Shown here one piece after another: positions 49,211-56,976 of a stretch of 64,000 nucleotides of DNA. A program made the position numbers and the translations under genes. Origin of the DNA: G963663525 sp963663525 (GTDB lineage Bacteria; Myxococcota_A; SURF-8; G963663525); the NCBI GenBank assembly GCA_963663525.2, contig CAXXHC010000003.1, positions 1,178,001 to 1,242,000 of the forward strand, given 5' to 3'. The notes beneath the pieces were generated by a model that did not search any database, was not told where the DNA came from, and saw only the letters and a list, made by a program, of their open reading frames with translations. Numbering within the stretch: position 1 is the first letter of the stretch; each line of letters begins with the position of its first letter.

Positions 49211-50200
49211 ATGTACAAACATTGGCAGAACATGATAAAGCCGAAAATGCTGGAGGTCAATCGGGACACCCTGACCGACCGTTTCGGCAAATTCTGGTGC
49301 GAACCGCTCGAACGCGGGTACGGAACGACCATCGGCAATTCGCTGCGGCGGATTCTGATTTCGTCGCTGAGAGGTGCGGCGGTGACGGCCATCCGTATCG
49401 AAGGCGTCGAGCACGAGTTTTCCACGGTTCCCGAAGTGGTCGAGGATGTGACCCAGGTCATCCTCAACCTCAAGGTGGTGGACCTGAAGCTGCACGACGT
49501 CGAATCGGTGTCCGTGACCATCGATAAAGAAGGTCCGGCTGTCGTTACGGCGGCGGATATCGTCAGCAACAAGGTGGAAATCCTCAATCCGAACCAGCAC
49601 ATCGCCACCATCGGCGAAGGCGGACGCCTCCAGATGGAACTGACCATCGCGGAAGGGCGCGGGTATCGTCAGGCGGATCGGTCCCAGGTGGTCGATCAGC
49701 CTGTGGACACCATTCCGATCGATGCCAACTTCAGCCCCGTGCGGGAAGTCAACTACCAGGTGACGCCCGCCCGTGTCGGCCAGGTGATCGATTACGACAA
49801 GCTGACCATGGAGATCAAGACCAACGGCGCGATCCGTCCCGACGACGCGATCGGGCTTGCCGCCAAGATCCTCAAGGAGCAGCTTTCGATCTTCATCAAC
49901 TTCGACGAAGCGATCGAAGCGGTGACGACCGAGGAAGAGAAGGGCGAGGAGGAATACAACAAGAACCTCCTGCGCAGCGTCGACGAACTGGAGCTTTCGG
50001 TGCGTTCTGCCAACTGTCTGCAGAACGCCAGCATCCGCTACATTTACCAGTTGGTGCAGAAAACCGAGAGCGAAATGCTCAAGACCAAGAACTTCGGTCG
50101 CAAATCCTTGAGTGAGATCAAGGACATCCTCTCGGAAATGGGGCTTGCCCTCGGCATGACGCTTCCCGAAGGTTTCAAACCGCCGAAAAAAGAAGAATAA
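49211..50200 (+). CDS. rpoA: RNA polymerase alpha subunit
   Basis: This 329-residue subunit has an N-terminal dimerisation/assembly domain (EPLERGYGTTIGNSLRRILI, EGVEHEFSTVPEVVEDVTQV) and, after an acidic linker (TEEEKGEEEYN), a C-terminal domain that binds UP elements and activators (VRSANCLQNASIRYI, NFGRKSLSEIKDILSEMGL). ATG at 49211 after GAGGGGAA; the in-frame TTG at 49181 is less likely. Confidence 0.98.
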   Translation: MYKHWQNMIKPKMLEVNRDTLTDRFGKFWCEPLERGYGTTIGNSLRRILISSLRGAAVTAIRIEGVEHEFSTVPEVVEDVTQVILNLKVVDLKLHDVESVSVTIDKEGPAVVTAADIVSNKVEILNPNQHIATIGEGGRLQMELTIAEGRGYRQADRSQVVDQPVDTIPIDANFSPVREVNYQVTPARVGQVIDYDKLTMEIKTNGAIRPDDAIGLAAKILKEQLSIFINFDEAIEAVTTEEEKGEEEYNKNLLRSVDELELSVRSANCLQNASIRYIYQLVQKTESEMLKTKNFGRKSLSEIKDILSEMGLALGMTLPEGFKPPKKEE

Positions 50201-50247
50201 ACGTTGGCCCAGAGAGCCAATCAACCAGTATTTGAGGAGTTGGAATC

Positions 50248-50652
50248 ATGAAACACCGCCGGGCCGGACGCAAGCTGCGTCGGAATTCTTCGCATCGCAA
50301 GGCGCTGATGCGGAATCTTCTTACTTCCCTGATTTTGCACAACCGCATCACGACGACGGAAGCCAAGGCCAAAGAATTGCGCTCCTACGCCGAAAAAGCG
50401 GTCACGCTGGCCAAGCAGGGAACCCTTCACGCCAGGCGACAGGCGGCTACGATGCTGTATGATCCGCAGGCGCTGCAAAAACTGTTCAACGAGATGCCGG
50501 AGCGTTTCAAGGAACGCCAGGGTGGGTACACCCGCGTGTTGAAGGTCGGCAATCGCATGGGCGATAACGCGCGTATCGCGATGATCGAATACCTCGACGC
50601 CACGGAAGAAAGCGAATCGACGGAAGCCGCCGCCGAAGCTTCGGAAGATTGA
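50248..50652 (+). CDS. rplQ: Ribosomal protein L17
   Basis: This 134-residue tunnel-exit protein shows MKHRRAGRKLRRNSSHRKAL, RITTTEAKAKELRSYAEK and GGYTRVLKVGNRMGDNARI, ending in an acidic tail (TEESESTEAAAEASED). It is the last gene of the super-cluster, followed by a strong terminator. Confidence 0.98.
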   Translation: MKHRRAGRKLRRNSSHRKALMRNLLTSLILHNRITTTEAKAKELRSYAEKAVTLAKQGTLHARRQAATMLYDPQALQKLFNEMPERFKERQGGYTRVLKVGNRMGDNARIAMIEYLDATEESESTEAAAEASED

Positions 50653-50688
50653 TACCAGGGATTTTTCCCTCCCTTACGATCAGACAGA

Positions 50689-50725
50689 CCCCGCGTCTCT
50701 TTCCAAAGGACACGGGGTTTTTTTT
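50689..50725 (+). terminator. Rho-independent terminator ending the ribosomal super-cluster
   Basis: CCCCG..GTC..TTT pairs with AAA..GAC..CGGGG (imperfect long stem) and eight T's follow at 50718-50725. Confidence 0.85.
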
Positions 50726-50760
50726 ACCGGAAATACCGGAAAAAGTATTTGGGTGGTTGT

Positions 50761-51885
50761 ATGGCAGTGCTTCAAATCCTCTATATACTCGCGATTCCCG
50801 CTCTCGTGCTGAAGTTGGAGCCGAAAGTCAAGGCGATACAGTGGGTTTCCTCGGTGATGGTCTGTTACATCGCCGGGTTGGTTCTGGCCAATCAATCGTT
50901 TCTTCCGGTGGATACCGACCTTTCCAATGAAGCTTGCGGCGTGACGGTCGCACTGGCGATTCCGTTGCTGCTGTTTTCGGTGGATGTGCCGGGTTGGTTG
51001 CGTCTGGCGAGACCGACGGTGATTTCATTCGTGCTTTGCCTGCTTTCGGTGTTCGTCCTTTCCATCCTCGCGTACTTCGTGTTTCACGAAACCCTGCCGG
51101 AGAGTCCCCAGTTGTCGGGGATGTTGATCGGAACCTATACCGGGGGAACGCCCAACCTCGCCGCCATCGGCAGAGCCTTGAAGGTCGAACCCGAAATGTT
51201 TCTGATGATTAATTCCGCCGATATCGTTATCGGCGGGGCTTACGTGCCGTTCATGTTCATGCTTGCAAGTCGCGTCTATGCCTTGTTTTTGCCGCCTTTC
51301 AAGTTTCAAAACGAAGAGAACGCCGACGCGGACGACTCGGAATTTTTCATGAGTCTGGGTGGTCTTCCAAGCCTCGGAAACCTCCTCAAAGGGTTGGGAC
51401 TGGCTATCATGCTGGTGGCTGCAGGCGTGGGTACAGGGGAACTCGTGCCGAAGTCGGTCCGCGATCCTGTAGTGATTCTGATGCTGACCTCCGGGGCGAT
51501 CGGCCTGTCGTTCGTGCCTTCGATCCGGAAGTTGAAGGGCACGAACGCGCTGGGGAATTACTTTCTGCTGGCCTTCTGCGTGGCCATCGGATCGACGGCC
51601 AATTTCGAAAAACTGCTGGCATCTTCCACGATTTACCTCGCCTACGTCGCCTTCGTGATGCTCGGTTCGGTAGTGTTGCACCTCGTGTTGTGCGCGCTCT
51701 TGCGCCTGGATCGCGATACGGTGCTGATTACCTCCACCGCTGCGATTTACGGACCGGCGTTCATCGGTCCGGTGGCGATGAATCTGAAGAACCGCGAGAT
51801 CATCGTCAGCGGCATGGCATCCGGCCTGGTCGGCTATGCCATCGGCAATTATCTGGGATTGTTCGTGACCTGGCTGCTATCCTGA
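50761..51885 (+). CDS. DUF819-family multi-spanning membrane protein
   Basis: This 374-residue integral membrane protein has about ten hydrophobic spans. It shows LLLFSVDVPGWLRLARPTV, the glycine-rich TYTGGTPNLAAIGRAL and SADIVIGGAYVPFM in the first half, and STAAIYGPAFIGPVAMNL in the second, matching the DUF819 (YjcL-like) family of predicted transporters whose substrate is unknown. The central loop (FQNEENADADDSEFF) is acidic. I use ATG 50761; an in-frame TTG (50749) adds four residues. It is transcribed alone toward the convergent SPOR gene. Confidence 0.85.
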   Translation: MAVLQILYILAIPALVLKLEPKVKAIQWVSSVMVCYIAGLVLANQSFLPVDTDLSNEACGVTVALAIPLLLFSVDVPGWLRLARPTVISFVLCLLSVFVLSILAYFVFHETLPESPQLSGMLIGTYTGGTPNLAAIGRALKVEPEMFLMINSADIVIGGAYVPFMFMLASRVYALFLPPFKFQNEENADADDSEFFMSLGGLPSLGNLLKGLGLAIMLVAAGVGTGELVPKSVRDPVVILMLTSGAIGLSFVPSIRKLKGTNALGNYFLLAFCVAIGSTANFEKLLASSTIYLAYVAFVMLGSVVLHLVLCALLRLDRDTVLITSTAAIYGPAFIGPVAMNLKNREIIVSGMASGLVGYAIGNYLGLFVTWLLS

Positions 51886-51916
51886 AACAAATTGCGTCAA
51901 AACGGAATAAATCACG

Positions 51917-52732
51917 TCATTTCAGGACGCGGGTGACCATCGTCTGCTTGTCTTTGGTGTTTTCCGTGTAGATTTTTTCGTAGGCCTTTGCCTGTTGGTA
52001 GTCCTGAAAACGACCGATGCAGACCTTGTACCACGTGAGGGTTTCGTTCACCGGAAGCTCCATGATGAAGGGCTTGCGGTCGTCGAAGGGCTTGAACTTG
52101 TCGATGACCCGTTGGGCGCGTTCCCTGGTTCTGAACGAGTGGAACTGCACCGTGTATTCTTTCGTCGGCGTGGGCTTTTCGACCTTCGTCGGTGGGGGCG
52201 GAGAGGCCGGTTTCTTCTCTGGTGGTGCGGTTTTTTTCGCGGCGGGCGGCTCCGGCTGCTTCACGGTTTTGAAGGACGGCGGCAGGCTGTCTTCCTTGGG
52301 CGGAGCGCTTTTCTCGCTGGCTTTGGACGGAACGTCGGGGACGACCACCGGCGTCTTCGTGTCTCCTCCGTTGCGGGCCTTCTGCTCGGCTTGTTCCGCC
52401 TGTTGCAGACGGGCGAGCAGGCTGGGGGTGTTCGAAGCAGGCTGCGATGGTTTTTGGGCGGTGGCTTCGGGTTGCCGTTGCGGCGGCGGCGGGATGTTGG
52501 GTGTTGGAGAATCCAAAGTGTTTTCAGAGGGTTCCGCAATTTCTTCGGGCGGCATGTCGCCCATGGCGTCGGCCATGGGTTCGCCTCCCATTTCCACCGA
52601 AAGTCGCCAACCCACGTTGATTCCAAGACCGAAAAACAGCACCAGCATCAGGAAAATTCCGGCGAAAATCGCCATAAGCTGCCGGTTGTCGAGCTCGAAT
52701 ACGTGCTTGACACGCAGGGGTTCGCCCGCCAT
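51917..52732 (-). CDS. SPOR-domain membrane protein
   Basis: This 271-residue protein has a short cytoplasmic start, one membrane span (residues about 19-40, LMAIFAGIFLMLVLFFGLGI), a long Pro/Ala/Lys/Glu-rich periplasmic linker (including PPPPTKVEKPTPTK) and a C-terminal SPOR domain (about 190-270; YTVQFHSFRTRERAQRVIDK, WYKVCIGRFQDYQQA). SPOR domains bind glycan strands without stem peptides, usually at the division septum. The inner ATG at 52732 follows GGAGGAATCG and is preferred to the ATG at 52744, which overlaps that ribosome site. Confidence 0.88.
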   Translation of the reverse strand: MAGEPLRVKHVFELDNRQLMAIFAGIFLMLVLFFGLGINVGWRLSVEMGGEPMADAMGDMPPEEIAEPSENTLDSPTPNIPPPPQRQPEATAQKPSQPASNTPSLLARLQQAEQAEQKARNGGDTKTPVVVPDVPSKASEKSAPPKEDSLPPSFKTVKQPEPPAAKKTAPPEKKPASPPPPTKVEKPTPTKEYTVQFHSFRTRERAQRVIDKFKPFDDRKPFIMELPVNETLTWYKVCIGRFQDYQQAKAYEKIYTENTKDKQTMVTRVLK

Positions 52733-52848
52733 CGATTCCTCCATCGTTCAATCTATTAAATAGAGTATATCCTTGTCTTTCGCTGCTGTCAATATCGTGA
52801 TTTTCTCCCCGGAAGCAGGGGGGAGATTTTTCGGAAAAGTCGGTCCCG

Positions 52849-53119
52849 GCAAAACGTGCAAATTGATAAAAAAACGTGCAGATTCGGAACGACGAGCTTT
52901 GTGAGAGAAAATAGCACGTTGTGTGGCTTTTTGGTCGAAAAAGCCTGTTTTTGTCCAGTTGCTTTACACTTTTTTCTCGGTACCCCTCGACTCTTTGCGA
53001 GAAAACCGGGGTGGATTTTGCACGGTTTGGCGTGAGTTTGCACGAGTTTTGCGGCATCGTGTCAGCATGACGTGCGTTTGCGTGAAATTGCATGACTTTG
53101 CAGTGTATTCAATAGATTT
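52849..53119. repeat. 271-bp dispersed non-coding repeat, copy 2
   Basis: This is the second copy of the block at 6094-6364, same strand and same length. The TTTTCTCG/CGAGAAAA hairpin, the two TTTGCACG motifs, and the GACTTTGCAGTGTATTCAAT end are kept. In this copy the plus-strand frame that is open in copy 1 contains a stop, while the minus-strand frame stays open. It lies about 115 bases upstream of the minus-strand SPOR gene. Confidence 0.85.
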
Positions 53120-53235
53120 ATAATAGGCGAGTCGAGAGTTTCTTTCGCAGGCGTTTTAACTTTGAAGGTCTATAACATGTCGAAAACATAGAGCATTTGC
53201 TGGAGAGGTCTCTGGCCTGCTCCACAGATTCATGC

Positions 53236-53257
53236 TGTCGGGTCGGGAGACCCGACA
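53236..53257. repeat. Hairpin of the GTCGGG family, copy F
   Basis: TGTCGGGTC/GACCCGACA, a 9-bp perfect stem with loop GGGA, in the gene-free stretch before gap. Confidence 0.75.
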
Positions 53258-53337
53258 TGAAACCTTATGGTTCAAACCAGGAGACTGGAACCAACCAAGG
53301 GCCTCGAAGAATTCGAAGGTTTCAGGTTTTCCAACTC

Positions 53338-53487
53338 AACCTGTCAGTGTACGTACAGTTTCAGAGCGGCAAAGTGTACGTACACTGACAGGTTGGCAAG
53401 GTGTACGTGCACGTACAGGTTGTTCAAAGTGTACATCAACGTACAGGTTGGTCACTCAAACCTATACGCCGGCGTACAGGTTGGCGA
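53338..53487. repeat. GTACGTAC palindrome followed by degenerate tandem units
   Basis: AACCTGTCAGTGTACGTAC (53338-53356) and its exact inverse (53376-53394) form a 19-bp palindrome. About three further units of roughly 30 bp follow, each with a GTGTACG/TATACGC part and ending in CGTACAGGTTG. The palindrome matches 12794-12854. The wider 52733-53707 gap holds no supported gene. Confidence 0.8.
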
Positions 53488-53598
53488 TCTGCCCCACGGA
53501 TTTCGTGGGAAAGGGACGATTTCCCCGTATTTTAACTGTCACCGGCTGTGAATCCGTTCGAAAAGTGGAACAGTTGTTCGAAATGATCGATTTCCGGA

Positions 53599-53627
53599 TT
53601 GACGGGGCGGAATCGGCGCATTACCAT
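53599..53627 (+). promoter_or_regulatory. Possible sigma-70 promoter for gap
   Basis: TTGACG (53599-53604), 17-nt spacer, TACCAT (53622-53627), about 80 bases before the gap start codon. Confidence 0.45.
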
Positions 53628-53707
53628 TAGGAGTCCTGAGAAGGGTGAAGAAGGGGACGAGGACGCAAAAGCATTCGTGTGTTTTATCCAGTCAAAAGGA
53701 GAATACC

Positions 53708-54739
53708 ATGTCATTTAAAGTCGCTATCAACGGTTTCGGTCGCATCGGTCGGGTCGTGTTCCGCCGGATTCTGGAGAATCCCGACGCCGAAGTCGTGGCC
53801 ATCAACGATCTGGCCCCGGTCGATACCAGCTATCATCTGGTGCGCTACGACTCCGTGCACGGACGTCTCAATCGCGAAGTCAGCCGCGACGGCAACAGCC
53901 TGGTGCTCGATGGCCGGAAGATTCCGATTTCCTCCACCACCGATCCCGCCGAAGCCGCCAAGAATTTCGAAGGCGCGGACGTCGTGTTCGAATGCACCGG
54001 CAAAATCGTCGGTCCTGAGAAACTGAACCAGTTCCTTACCGGTAGCATCAAAAAGGTGCTTCTTTCCCGACCGATCAAGCCCGGCGAGGAAGAGGTTCCG
54101 ATGTTCGTCATGGGTGTCAACCACGGCAAATACAACGGCCAGAACATTCTTTCCAACGCCTCCTGCACCACCAACTGCCTGGCCCCGCTGGCCTTCGTAA
54201 TCAACAAAAACTTCGGTATCGTCAAGGGCTTGATGACAACCATCCACTCGTACACGAACGATCAGAACACCCTCGACCAGTACCACAAGGACATGCGCCG
54301 CGCCCGCGCCGCGAACCTGTCGATGATCCCCACGACCACCGGCGCTGCCCGTGCGGTGGGCAAGGTGCTGCCGGAACTCAACGGCAAGCTCGACGGTTTC
54401 GCCATTCGCGTGCCCACGCCGAACGTTTCGCTCGTGGATCTCACCGTCAACCTCGAAAAAACCGTGACGGCGGAACAGATCAATTCCACGGTTTTCGAGG
54501 CGAGTCAGGGCGACCTGAAAGGCATTCTGGGCTACAACACCGAGCCTCTGGTGTCCTCGGACTTCAACGGCGACACCCATTCCTCGCACTTCGAAGCCCT
54601 GTTGACTTCGGTGCTTGGCAAGGAAGGCGACAACTTCGTCAAGGTGATTAGCTGGTACGACAACGAAACCGGTTACAGCCAGCGCATGGTGGATCTGGCG
54701 CGCTACGTGCTCACCGGCGAATTCAAAATCAACGGCTGA
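53708..54739 (+). CDS. gap: Glyceraldehyde-3-phosphate dehydrogenase
   Basis: This 343-residue glycolytic enzyme oxidises and phosphorylates glyceraldehyde 3-phosphate. It has the Rossmann start VAINGFGRIGR, NAD-preferring Asp in INDL (D34), catalytic Cys153 in SNASCTTNCLAP, His in TIHSYTNDQ and the C-terminal SWYDNETGYSQRM. One oddity is the strand that normally reads S-A-P or S-G-P, which here is LLSRPIKPGEEE with Arg121. The ATG at 53708 has AAAGGAGA upstream; the earlier in-frame start at 53645 is rejected. pgk follows after 86 bases. Confidence 0.97.
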   Translation: MSFKVAINGFGRIGRVVFRRILENPDAEVVAINDLAPVDTSYHLVRYDSVHGRLNREVSRDGNSLVLDGRKIPISSTTDPAEAAKNFEGADVVFECTGKIVGPEKLNQFLTGSIKKVLLSRPIKPGEEEVPMFVMGVNHGKYNGQNILSNASCTTNCLAPLAFVINKNFGIVKGLMTTIHSYTNDQNTLDQYHKDMRRARAANLSMIPTTTGAARAVGKVLPELNGKLDGFAIRVPTPNVSLVDLTVNLEKTVTAEQINSTVFEASQGDLKGILGYNTEPLVSSDFNGDTHSSHFEALLTSVLGKEGDNFVKVISWYDNETGYSQRMVDLARYVLTGEFKING

Positions 54740-54825
54740 TTTCAGCCGTTTCGCGCGGGATGGTGGGATACGGGGGGCGTCTTGCGCCGAGTCGTATTCA
54801 AAGGACTTGAACACGAGGAGCATCC

Positions 54826-56001
54826 ATGAAGTCAATCGAACAGCTTGATCTCAAAGACCGCCGGGTATTTATCCGGGTCGATTTCAACTGTCCCGTCAAA
54901 AACGGCAAAGTCACCGACGACAGCCGCATTCGGGCCGCGTTGCCGACGATTCTTTACGCACTGGACCAGGGCGCACGCGTGGTTCTGGCGAGCCACCTGG
55001 GACGTCCGTCCGGTACGGGCTTCGAAAAGCCCTTCAGTCTGGAGCCTGTGGCGGCCAGGTTGGCGGAATTGCTGGAAAAAGACGTGGTGATTCCCGACGA
55101 TTGCGTCGGCGACGGCGCGCGGAAGGTCGTGATGGACCTGCGTCCCGGCCATGCCGTGTTGCTTGAAAACCTGCGCTTCCACAAGGAAGAAAAGAAAAAC
55201 GACGAAGCCTTCGCCAAGCAGTTGGCCGCTCTGTGCGACATCTACATCAACGACGCCTTCGGCACGGCGCATCGCGCCCACGCTTCGACGGCGGGCATGG
55301 CGGCGTTCGTCAAGGAAAAGGCCGTTGGGTTCCTGATGCAGAAGGAATTCAAGTACTTGCAACCGCTCGTGGAAGGGCCGGAGAAACCCTACTACGCGAT
55401 TCTTGGCGGGGCGAAAGTGTCCGACAAGATCGGCGTGCTGGAAAAACTGCTCGACCGCGTGGACGCCCTGATGATCGGCGGCGGCATGGCCTATACCTTC
55501 CTCAAGGCGCAGGGCTACAGCATCGGAACGTCTCTTCTTGAGAAAGACCGCATCGACGCCGCCGAGCGCATCCTGAAGGGAGCCAAGGCGCGCAACGTGG
55601 AAGTGTTGCTTCCGTTGGATCACGTTGTAGCCGCCGAAGCCGTCGAGGACGTGGAAAAGGAAGTGGTGCTCACTGGTTCGATTCCCGACGACAAGGCCGG
55701 GTTCGACATCGGGGTTCGCACGATCGAGGCGTATTCCAACAAGATCATGAACGCGGCGACGGTTTTCTGGAACGGCCCGATGGGTGTGTTCGAGGTGTTT
55801 CCTTTCAACAAGGGGACGGTCAGCATCGCCGAAGCCATCGCGGCCAGCGGCTGCACGTCGGTGGTCGGCGGCGGCGACAGCGTCGCGGCGGTGAATCAGT
55901 CCGGCGTGGCCGATAAGATCAGCCACATCTCGACGGGTGGAGGCGCGAGCCTCGAATTCATCCAGGGAATCGCCCTGCCCGGTTTCGAAGCGCTCAAATA
56001 A
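54826..56001 (+). CDS. pgk: Phosphoglycerate kinase
   Basis: This 391-residue enzyme transfers phosphate from 1,3-bisphosphoglycerate to ADP. The substrate-site N-domain shows VFIRVDFNCPVKNGKVTDD, ASHLGRPSG and LLENLRFHKEEK; the nucleotide-binding C-domain shows AILGGAKVSDKIGV and VVGGGDSVAAVNQSG. It forms a glycolytic pair with gap and is followed by a terminator. tpi is not adjacent. Confidence 0.98.
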   Translation: MKSIEQLDLKDRRVFIRVDFNCPVKNGKVTDDSRIRAALPTILYALDQGARVVLASHLGRPSGTGFEKPFSLEPVAARLAELLEKDVVIPDDCVGDGARKVVMDLRPGHAVLLENLRFHKEEKKNDEAFAKQLAALCDIYINDAFGTAHRAHASTAGMAAFVKEKAVGFLMQKEFKYLQPLVEGPEKPYYAILGGAKVSDKIGVLEKLLDRVDALMIGGGMAYTFLKAQGYSIGTSLLEKDRIDAAERILKGAKARNVEVLLPLDHVVAAEAVEDVEKEVVLTGSIPDDKAGFDIGVRTIEAYSNKIMNAATVFWNGPMGVFEVFPFNKGTVSIAEAIAASGCTSVVGGGDSVAAVNQSGVADKISHISTGGGASLEFIQGIALPGFEALK

Positions 56002-56029
56002 AATCCGGCGTTTCGTCACAGCATTTCAA

Positions 56030-56062
56030 GGCCCTGCCATCTTTTCGGCAGGGCCTTTTTTT
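56030..56062 (+). terminator. Rho-independent terminator after pgk
   Basis: GGCCCTGCC/GGCAGGGCC with an 8-base loop and seven T's. Confidence 0.92.
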
Positions 56063-56099
56063 CGATACCGACCATGGGGACATCATGAAAGCTTGCGTA

Positions 56100-56400
56100 A
56101 GTCGGGCAAATTTCTTGCCCAGCAAGATAGAGGTATCGGGCTATAAATTGGGCGAAATTAAAATAGTGCAAAATCTGTTTTTCGTTTGAAACCTCAAAAA
56201 AGGGAGGGGGAATGTAGGGGCGGGTGAAAGGAGCATAGCGACTGTAGCCCCCCCGTTCTGACAGAGTTTTTCGGTTTTTTGGGGAGCTCCGTTCACTTTG
56301 TTCACTACACTCGCCCCTACGTTTTTTCTCCTAGGAATAAGCTTTTACAATGTTTCGCACTCATTTAATTTCCGCCCCTATAAATTAGCCTGACCTACTA
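56100..56400. repeat. GTCGGG-type hairpin element interrupted by a TIR element
   Basis: The left half, GTCGGGCAAATTTCTTGCCC then ATCGGGCTATAAATT (to 56149), and the right half, TATAAATTAGCCTGACCTAC (56379-56398), match the intact hairpin copy A at 2129-2192 when the 56150-56377 element plus one copy of the 9-bp duplication is removed. Confidence 0.75.
56150..56377. mobile_element. MITE-like element 2 with 9-bp target duplication
   Basis: This 228-bp element begins GGGCGAAATTAAAATAGTGC and ends with the inverse of GGGCGGAAATTAAATGAGTG. The direct repeat CTATAAATT flanks it at 56141-56149 and 56378-56386. The core contains GTAGGGGCGGGTG..CGCCCCTAC palindromic sequence, unlike the core of element 1. 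There is no open frame for a transposase, so it would need one in trans. Confidence 0.8.
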
Positions 56401-56432
56401 CTACTTGCTTTCCTCAGCGCTCCATCATACGC

Positions 56433-56475
56433 TCGCCCTGAGTGATTTCGCGAAGCGAAATCGTATCGAAGGGGT
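56433..56475. repeat. CGCCCTGAG..TCGAAGGGG interspersed repeat
   Basis: It has the CGCCCTGAG / TCGAAGGGG form of a short repeat common between genes in many proteobacteria, here with the palindrome GATTTCGCGAAGCGAAATC in the centre. Confidence 0.6.
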
Positions 56476-56503
56476 GCGGATATCACGGTGATTCCTCGAT
56501 ACA

Positions 56504-56607
56504 CCGCCCTTCGGGCGGTGGGTGGCATGGGCCAACCGTAGGTTGCCCATGGATTTCGTTCGTACACGGGCAAGCGAACGTTTCACGTCGCTTAGCCCGT
56601 GCCACCC
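56504..56607. repeat. GGGTGGCA..TGCCACCC inverted repeat
   Basis: A CCGCCCTTCGGGCGG hairpin adjoins arms GGGTGGCATGGGC (56520-56532) and GCCCGTGCCACCC (56595-56607), one mismatch. Intergenic, no gene. Confidence 0.6.
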
Positions 56608-56671
56608 CTTATTTCCAGGGGTTCCCATCGATAAAGCCAAATCATAACGCCTAAACATGGTGTATCTTAGG

Positions 56672-56697
56672 GTTTCGAACTTTTTTAATTTCCGCCC
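56672..56697 (-). repeat. Solo terminal repeat of the MITE-like family
   Basis: On the minus strand it reads GGGCGGAAATTAAAAAAGTT then CGAAAC, matching the ends of the elements at 12578 and 56150. I find no partner end nearby. The remaining gap up to 56976 shows no gene. Confidence 0.55.
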
Positions 56698-56976
56698 AAT
56701 AGGCAGCCCAAAGGGAGAGGTATTTGACCCCGTTCGGGTTCGAATGGATGACGATATTCTGTGATGACCTACTACTCTTTAAAATGGTGAAAAAAACCGG
56801 CAAAGTTACGTCATTGTGTGTTGAATTCTCACATTTTCCTCGCCCCGATCTTGATTCCTCCATCCAAAACGATTATGAATAGTGCCGGGACACCCTGACA
56901 AACGAAAGATATGGAGATCCTTTCCCGGTGATAGGTCGTTCCCGGTGATTTTTAACTTGAAGGAGGAAAAACAACC

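Noticed and set aside
48524..50224. A 566-codon open frame on the minus strand opposite rpsD and rpoA
   Set aside because: Antisense to recognised genes, no domain resemblance, no ribosome site worth noting.
53338..53487. CRISPR-like array in the GTAC tandem units
   Set aside because: Units are contiguous and degenerate with no unique spacers between them.
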